DNA from: Serratia marcescens subsp. marcescens ATCC 13880
GTDB taxonomy: Bacteria; Pseudomonadota; Gammaproteobacteria; Enterobacterales; Enterobacteriaceae
Direction: 5' to 3'
Length of the DNA: 64,000 nucleotides
Assembly: GCF_017299535.1 (NCBI RefSeq)
Contig: NZ_CP071238.1
Span: 1,798,001-1,862,000, forward strand
A program made the position numbers and the translations under genes. Shown in pieces: positions 59,626 through 64,000 of the stretch. Below the pieces are notes generated by a model. It did no database searches, was not told the DNA's origin, and worked only from the letters and a program-made list of their open reading frames with translations. How positions within the stretch are numbered: position 1 is the stretch's first letter; the number at the start of each line of letters is the position of its first letter.

Positions 59626-59904
59626 ATGACACAAGTTTGCATTGCTGCGTATGTGTATGGCGTGGTGCAGGGGGTAGGGTTCCGCTATTCCACTCAGCGG
59701 CAGGCCGAGGCGTTGGGGGTGACCGGCTATGCGCGCAATCTCGATGACGGCAGCGTTCAGGTGGTGGCCTGCGGCACACAGGCGCAGGTGGATAAGCTGG
59801 TGGAGTGGTTGAAACAGGGCGGCCCGCGCAGCGCGCGCGTCGAACGCGTGCTGGTGGAGCCGCAGGGGGTGGCCGATTACGCCGAGTTTGGCATTCGCTA
59901 CTGA
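59626..59904 (+). CDS. yccX: Acylphosphatase
   Basis: YccX (92 residues, same as E. coli) hydrolyses acyl phosphates. The signature [18 protein letters not shown] includes the catalytic arginine, and the asparagine follows in [22 protein letters not shown] is five bases upstream of the ATG. It diverges from rlmI and converges with tusE. Confidence 0.96.
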   Translation: MTQVCIAAYVYGVVQGVGFRYSTQRQAEALGVTGYARNLDDGSVQVVACGTQAQVDKLVEWLKQGGPRSARVERVLVEPQGVADYAEFGIRY

Positions 59905-59938
59905 ATGCTCGCCTGCAGCGGCGCTGCGGGCTGAGCGG

Positions 59939-60268
59939 TCAGATGCATTTCACCGGTTTCGGCAAGCCGGCGATTTTGGTGGCTTGTTTGGCCGGCCCTT
60001 TCGGAAACAGGCGATACAGATAGCGGCTGTTGCCTTTTTCTTCGCCGTATTTCTGCGCTATGGCTTTGACCAGCATGCGAATAGCCGGCGAAGTATTGAA
60101 TTCCTGATAGAAGTCGCGCACGAAGCGCACCACTTCCCAGTGTGCTTCGGTGAGCACGATCTCTTCCTGCGCGGCCAGCAGCGGCGCCAGGCCCTCATGC
60201 CAGTCGGCGCTGTTTTTCAGATAGCCCTGCGCGTCAGTGTCGATAACCTGACCTTCAAACTCCAACAT
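59939..60268 (-). CDS. tusE: TusE, sulfur carrier for tRNA 2-thiouridine
   Basis: TusE (109 residues, same as E. coli) is the DsrC-like last carrier of the Tus relay, accepting persulfide from TusD and giving it to MnmA for 2-thiouridine at U34 of tRNA. The catalytic cysteine is second from the C-terminus in PKPVKCI. The conserved [24 protein letters not shown] is present. I start at [12 protein letters not shown], dropping 15 upstream codons. Confidence 0.97.
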   Translation of the reverse strand: MLEFEGQVIDTDAQGYLKNSADWHEGLAPLLAAQEEIVLTEAHWEVVRFVRDFYQEFNTSPAIRMLVKAIAQKYGEEKGNSRYLYRLFPKGPAKQATKIAGLPKPVKCI

Positions 60269-60326
60269 ACTGCCTCGATAACGGATAATTCGGAACGGCC
60301 GCCAGTTTAGCAAATTTTTTCGGCCG

Positions 60327-60356
60327 CAAAAAACAAAGCCCCGCCGGAGCGGGGCC
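60327..60356 (-). terminator. Terminator of yccA
   Basis: GCCCCGC and GCGGGGC pair around a four-base loop; on the minus strand TTTGTTTTTTG follows. It lies about 25 bases after the yccA stop. Confidence 0.88.
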
Positions 60357-60379
60357 TGGAAGGCATGCGTAACGCGCGA

Positions 60380-61039
60380 TCAGTTGCTGCGGGCGAAGCC
60401 CAGAATGCTCAACAGGCTGATGAACATGTTGTAGAGCGACACGTACAGGCTAACGGTGGCGCGAATGTAGTTGGTCTCGCCGCCGTGAATGATGTTGCTG
60501 GTTTCCCACAGGATCGCGCCGGCGGAGAACAGGATGAACAGCGCGCTGATAGCCAGGTGCAGAGCAGGGATTTGCAGGAACAGGTTGGCGATCACCGCCA
60601 CCAGCAGCACCACAAAACCGGCCATCATCATGCCGGACAGGAACGACATGTCTTTACGGGTGGTCAGCACATACGCCGAGCAGCAGAAGAACACCGCGGC
60701 GGTGCCGCCCAGCGCCAGCATGATCAGATCGCCCGCGCCGGCGTTCAGGAACGAACTGAGGATTGGGCCGAGGGCGTATCCCATGAAACCGGTCAGCGCG
60801 AAAGCCGCCAGAATGCCCGCCGGGCTGTTGGCCAGTTTATGGGTCAGGAACATCAGGCCGTAGAAACCGACCAGCATCAGCAGCAAGCCTGGCGCAGGCA
60901 GACCCAACATCGTACTGGCGGTCGCGGTCAGGGCTGAGAAAGCCAGGGTCAGGGATAACAGGAAATAGGTGTTGCGCAGGACTTTATGCGTGCTGAGCAG
61001 CGAGTCGCGCGAAGAAGATGAGACGACAATGCGGTCCAT
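60380..61039 (-). CDS. yccA: YccA, Bax inhibitor-1 family membrane protein
   Basis: YccA (219 residues, same as E. coli) has seven hydrophobic segments and the family features of UPF0005/BI-1. In E. coli it is a substrate and modulator of the FtsH protease, protecting SecY from degradation when translocators jam. The start [26 protein letters not shown] is a short cytoplasmic head used by FtsH. Upstream in-frame starts are rejected. It is next to tRNA-Ser, as in E. coli. Confidence 0.96.
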   Translation of the reverse strand: MDRIVVSSSSRDSLLSTHKVLRNTYFLLSLTLAFSALTATASTMLGLPAPGLLLMLVGFYGLMFLTHKLANSPAGILAAFALTGFMGYALGPILSSFLNAGAGDLIMLALGGTAAVFFCCSAYVLTTRKDMSFLSGMMMAGFVVLLVAVIANLFLQIPALHLAISALFILFSAGAILWETSNIIHGGETNYIRATVSLYVSLYNMFISLLSILGFARSN

Positions 61040-61268
61040 AATGATGCTCTCTCTTATCAGGCCATCACAAAATAATCCCGATGATAGGCAGCGCAAGCGC
61101 TTGATTAAAGTTTGTTTACCAATCTTTACCCTTAGTTATCATTATGGCAACAGCGGGGGAAGATGTTCGTTTGATCGCCGCTTGCTTTGCCTGCGGCGAT
61201 TTTTCGCGCGGTTGAACGCGTTTGGGCTTTACAAGCGAATAAGGTCTGTTTATAGTGCGCGTCGTTGC

Positions 61269-61356
61269 GGAGGGGTGGCCGAGTGGCTGAAGGCAACGGT
61301 CTTGAAAACCGTCGACGGGAAACCGTTCCAGAGTTCGAATCTCTGCTCCTCCGCCA
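61269..61356 (+). tRNA. serT: tRNA-Ser (anticodon UGA)
   Basis: The 88-base sequence folds as a class II tRNA. The acceptor GGAGGGG pairs with CTCCTCC before G-CCA, the anticodon loop CTTGAAAA gives TGA, a long variable arm (CGACGGGAAACCGTT) follows, and the T loop is TTCGAAT. It is encoded with its CCA end and matches the E. coli serT position next to yccA. A terminator lies 11 bases after. Confidence 0.97.
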
Positions 61357-61366
61357 TACATTCTGA

Positions 61367-61396
61367 CCCCGTGCTCTCTGAGCACGGGGTTTTTTG
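61367..61396 (+). terminator. Terminator of the tRNA-Ser gene
   Basis: CCCCGTGCTC pairs with GAGCACGGGG around a TCT loop and is followed by TTTTTT. Confidence 0.93.
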
Positions 61397-61584
61397 CTTT
61401 TGCGTGCGGATAAACCGGGGCGCTTCTGTAGGAAACGCGATCGGCTATTGATAAGGGCCATGCGTCGGTGAGATTATGCACCCATCAAGGTCGGCCGCTC
61501 GGATGCCTGCTGTTGCCAGGCGTTACCGGTGCGACAAGCAACGCCGCCTTATCAATTTCGCTTAATGCTCTTATGGAGACAGAG

Positions 61585-61800
61585 ATGAACTGGTATCAAG
61601 TCGCCTTATGGACGATGATCTTTTTGAAGTCCGGCGCTTTTCTGGTGTTCGTATGGTGGTGGATGTTCAAACGCGCGACCAAACCTTATGTCCGCCCGCA
61701 AGACGTCGTGGTGGATGATACGCCGTACGATGAGAACCTCACCATGGAAGAGGTGATGAAAAACCATGGCATCGTCCGCACGGATATGTCGGTAAAATAA
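61585..61800 (+). CDS. Small single-pass membrane protein of unknown function
   Basis: I do not recognise this 71-residue protein. It has one hydrophobic segment (about 5-27, rich in tryptophan: VFVWWWMF) preceded by a short head and followed by a basic stretch (KRATKPYVRP) and an acidic tail (VVVDDTPYDENLTMEEVM). That charge pattern suggests a single-pass inner-membrane protein with its tail in the cytoplasm. GGAG lies eight bases before the ATG, and a hairpin follows the stop. It is the first gene after tRNA-Ser, where E. coli synteny ends. Longer in-frame readings upstream have no ribosome site. Confidence 0.75.
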   Translation: MNWYQVALWTMIFLKSGAFLVFVWWWMFKRATKPYVRPQDVVVDDTPYDENLTMEEVMKNHGIVRTDMSVK

Positions 61801-61826
61801 TCCTCCCGCCTCCCCAACCGCTATCT

Positions 61827-61853
61827 GGGGCGTGTTTGCCAAGAGCACGCCCC
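61827..61853 (+). terminator. Hairpin after the small membrane protein gene
   Basis: GGGGCGTG pairs with CACGCCCC around an eleven-base loop; the following CCTTGTGTTTCTT is only weakly T-rich. Confidence 0.55.
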
Positions 61854-61896
61854 CTTGTGTTTCTTCGCTGTCGCTTTATGGCATTCTGCTTTCACG

Positions 61897-62379
61897 TTAA
61901 CGGCATAACGTGACCGGGAAAAGCACGCCATGAACGATGTACGCATCCTGTCGAACTTTACGCATCGAAAAAACGCCGTTCTTAATGCCGAGAGAGATCA
62001 TGGGGATTTCTTTGGTCAACTCATCCGGCGCGTTATCGTCGGGGGCTTTGCTGATTTCTCGGTGGGTGGTCATGTAAAATCCGTGATCCAACCTCTTTAT
62101 ATCAAAGTTTATTTTCCTATCCAGGCTGTAGGTTTTTCCTCCCACGCTAATGTCCCCACGTTGAACGATCATGGCGCGATGCTCGTCATAGATGAATAAA
62201 CTGCCCGTCACTTTTAGTTCCAGGTCATCGCCTGAAGCTAATCGTTTTTTTGTGATCGTATCGGCTTGGCAATTCATATGTACAGGTGCGGCGGGTGTTA
62301 AAACGCGAAGCAGGACAATGAAGAGAATCACTGCCAAAAATCCGATAATCAGTGTTTTTGGGTTGCGCAATGCGGCCAT
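61897..62379 (-). CDS. FidL-like membrane protein
   Basis: This 160-residue protein has one N-terminal membrane segment (about 9-27) and a periplasmic domain of about 130 residues. It resembles FidL, the small protein encoded next to the MarT regulator in Salmonella pathogenicity island 3 and in some fimbrial loci; its function is not known. Two cysteines, Cys37 and Cys159, lie outside the membrane. Its ATG directly follows the stop of the CadC-like regulator with no gap, so the pair is co-translated. The genes here are more AT-rich than the backbone. Confidence 0.75.
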   Translation of the reverse strand: MAALRNPKTLIIGFLAVILFIVLLRVLTPAAPVHMNCQADTITKKRLASGDDLELKVTGSLFIYDEHRAMIVQRGDISVGGKTYSLDRKINFDIKRLDHGFYMTTHREISKAPDDNAPDELTKEIPMISLGIKNGVFSMRKVRQDAYIVHGVLFPVTLCR

Positions 62380-63177
62380 TTATTTTCCATTGAGAATTTT
62401 GTAGGTAACACACTGGGTGTATCGATCTTGCGAGCCGAGATAACACACTCCGAGGAAGGTGTTATAAATCAACGTATGTTTTTCGGAGGAAAAATAGATA
62501 TCCGCCTTATTGGCTAGACAATCCACACCGCTGCCTTCTAATGCCTGGTTGACCATGCGTTTTTCCAGTTCGTCATCAATATGTTTATCTGCATCCAGAG
62601 AATATAGGGTGCAATTTTCTTTTTTTCCTAACGCAACTAAATTCTCCCGAGGTTGATCAGCCGGTTCGATAGGATAAAGCGTCGCTGCGATCAATAGAGG
62701 AATAAATACGCAGCAGACAGTAGCAACAGAGCTAACCTTTACCTTATTCTGCGGCGGCACGTTGTGTGGTTCGGCAACAGGAGCCAGGGACGAAAGCGAC
62801 TCTGAAGCATAAGAAGGCGGCGTTTCGCTGACGGTTACCTGCGGTGGCGGATAAATTTCAATCATAGCGGTGAAACAAAAACCGACTTTTGCCAGGGTCT
62901 TTATTGGGGAGGTTTCTCTGCCCAGAAGTTTGAATGCTTTCCTTATTTCACTGACGGCCACATTTAGACTGATCGATGAGCCTGAAAAACCATACTCTTC
63001 CCATACCTTTTTTATCAACATCTCGCGTTTCAATGGGATATTGGGATGAGTCAGCATTTCAATTAGCAGGCGCGAAGCCGGGTTGGATATCCGTATCGAT
63101 GACTCATCATTATCAATGAGTTGGAGACGACACGCGTTTGCGTCATAGATGACGCAGAGGTCGATAATATATTTCAT
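62380..63177 (-). CDS. CadC/MarT-type transmembrane transcriptional regulator
   Basis: This 265-residue protein has an N-terminal OmpR/PhoB-type winged helix (about 1-105; REMLIKKVWEEYGFSGSSISLNVAVSEIRKAF), a proline- and serine-rich linker (110-147), one membrane segment (about 151-170), and a periplasmic domain of 95 residues with four cysteines (189, 220, 245, 256). That is the ToxR/CadC one-component design, in which a membrane-tethered regulator senses the periplasm. With the FidL-like partner it resembles MarT-FidL and, in layout, ToxR-ToxS. The target is unknown. Confidence 0.85.
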   Translation of the reverse strand: MKYIIDLCVIYDANACRLQLIDNDESSIRISNPASRLLIEMLTHPNIPLKREMLIKKVWEEYGFSGSSISLNVAVSEIRKAFKLLGRETSPIKTLAKVGFCFTAMIEIYPPPQVTVSETPPSYASESLSSLAPVAEPHNVPPQNKVKVSSVATVCCVFIPLLIAATLYPIEPADQPRENLVALGKKENCTLYSLDADKHIDDELEKRMVNQALEGSGVDCLANKADIYFSSEKHTLIYNTFLGVCYLGSQDRYTQCVTYKILNGK

Positions 63178-63580
63178 GTGTTCAGGTTTTTATAATGATA
63201 TAGGCTTCCAGTTCACGGCTAGTATCTAGTGAAACTTCGGGTAGGTCAAGGTTCTGGGCGGGAAACATAAATAATTAAGGGCGTTTTTTTATTTTGTCGG
63301 CGAACGGAAAACGCAGTTCGTTGCCGTTTTTTATGTCATTTTTGGTGTTAAATTCTAAAAAAGTTAGTTTTCATAGATTATAATAATTAAAGTTTAGGTT
63401 AATAAAAATAATGTTCCTGCCGTTAATGATTTGATGCAGAATTATCTTAGTGTTTACGGCGCTTGTTTATGTGCCAATCGCTTATTGTTTGCTCCCGAAC
63501 GGCAATGTGAGTTTTCCAAGGAAAAGACAGGTATTTAGTGCAAGGTATCGACGTTGTCTTTGACCATGGATGGAGGAAGT
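63178..63580. promoter_or_regulatory. AT-rich divergent regulatory region
   Basis: These 403 bases between the divergent CadC-like and receiver-like genes contain no ORF with a ribosome site that I trust. The part from about 63270 to 63450 is strongly AT-rich, with A/T runs typical of H-NS-bound, horizontally acquired control regions. No specific operator was recognised. Confidence 0.5.
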
Positions 63581-64000
63581 ATGCTCAGTATCGGTATCGT
63601 ATCTGAAAACATTTTCTTCAGAGAGGCGATAAAAAGAATATTGATGCCAAGGATTTTTCATAAAGATCACGTTATTGCCTACTATGACGATCTGCCTTTG
63701 GCTATGGGGCGAAATTGCCACGATATTCTGATCGTCGATGATGCGGTAAAAAGCATGTTGCGTTTCAGTATGGCTGTGGCGTTATTGGCTGCTATTCATG
63801 GTGTAAAGATTTTTCTGACGACGGAAGAGAAGCGCCGTCTGTTATTTCGCTCTGTCTCGCATGATATCGTCGTGCTCGATAAAAAAGGCAGTGTCCCCGG
63901 CATCAGTAAAGAGTTGTCTTTTCTGATGGATAATATCTCGCAGCATCCTGCATTGAATGGAAGCGTTGAGAGAGGAGTGGGCCGCCATACGAAAAGTTGT
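63581..64000 (+). CDS. Receiver-like protein, N-terminal part (cut by window end)
   Basis: The reading frame is open from ATG 63581 (GGAGG five to six bases upstream) to the window end, giving 140 residues. The beginning MLSIGIVSENIFFREAIKRIL and the later DILIVDDAV (Asp53, Asp54) look like a response-regulator receiver of LuxR/RcsA-like regulators, but the usual MP after the phospho-aspartate is missing, so it may be a pseudo-receiver. A DNA-binding HTH domain would be expected beyond the edge. It diverges from the CadC/FidL pair and may belong to a fimbrial or surface locus. Confidence 0.7.
   Translation, partial: MLSIGIVSENIFFREAIKRILMPRIFHKDHVIAYYDDLPLAMGRNCHDILIVDDAVKSMLRFSMAVALLAAIHGVKIFLTTEEKRRLLFRSVSHDIVVLDKKGSVPGISKELSFLMDNISQHPALNGSVERGVGRHTKSC

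Noticed and set aside
61269..61356. tRNA-Ser as a proven island attachment site
   Set aside because: No integrase gene and no direct repeat of the tRNA 3' end is visible inside the window.

Overview
The window is a stretch of ordinary enterobacterial chromosome, about 58-60% GC by eye. The protein sequences and gene order are close to the E. coli ycaQ-to-yccA segment, but the sequence divergence, GC content and added genes fit a Serratia-like member of the Yersiniaceae. The genus is an inference. I saw no prophage, insertion sequence, transposase, CRISPR array or rRNA.

Layout: (1) 1-1440 holds the start of a ydcJ-type gene and two cold-shock protein genes. (2) 1543-8081 holds ycaQ, ycaR-kdsB (Kdo activation for LPS), ycbJ, elyC, and the start of the cmoM-mukF-mukE-mukB operon, which continues to 13235 (tRNA wobble modification and chromosome condensation). 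(3) 13456-16705 holds ldtD, mepK and ycbL (peptidoglycan remodelling and a metallohydrolase). (4) 16783-27362 holds aspC, ompF, asnS, pncB, an added diguanylate cyclase, and pepN. (5) 27420-31732 is the complete ssuEADCB alkanesulfonate operon on the minus strand. (6) 31991-42556 holds pyrD, zapC, ycbX, rlmL, uup and pqiABC. (7) 42827-48183 holds rmf, an added FabF-paralogue/HxlR-regulator pair, fabA, lonH and matP. (8) 48286-53733 holds ompA, sulA, sxy, yccS and yccF. (9) 53900-61039 holds helD, mgsA, csgI, yccU, hspQ, rlmI, yccX, tusE and yccA. (10) 61269-61356 is tRNA-Ser(UGA). Beyond it the E. coli gene order ends and base composition becomes more AT-rich: a small membrane protein, a FidL-like protein with a CadC/MarT-type membrane regulator, and, cut by the window end, a receiver-like protein that probably begins a fimbrial or surface-structure locus.

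Several control sites can be read directly: a LexA box before sulA, adjacent FadR and FabR operators before fabA, an OmpR-type tandem box and promoter before ompF, a PurR-like operator and a pyrimidine-type leader before pyrD, a perfect CRP-type palindrome before ycaR-kdsB, and a NadR-like box between the diguanylate cyclase gene and pncB.

The parts least explained by the conserved backbone are the HxlR/FabF-paralogue operon between rmf and fabA, the diguanylate cyclase between pncB and pepN, the apparent pseudokinase YcbJ, the second cold-shock protein with a degenerate RNA-binding motif, and the ToxRS-like membrane regulator pair at the right end. No finding here is a clear-cut new system. 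The HxlR/FabF pair and the right-edge regulator cluster are the best candidates.
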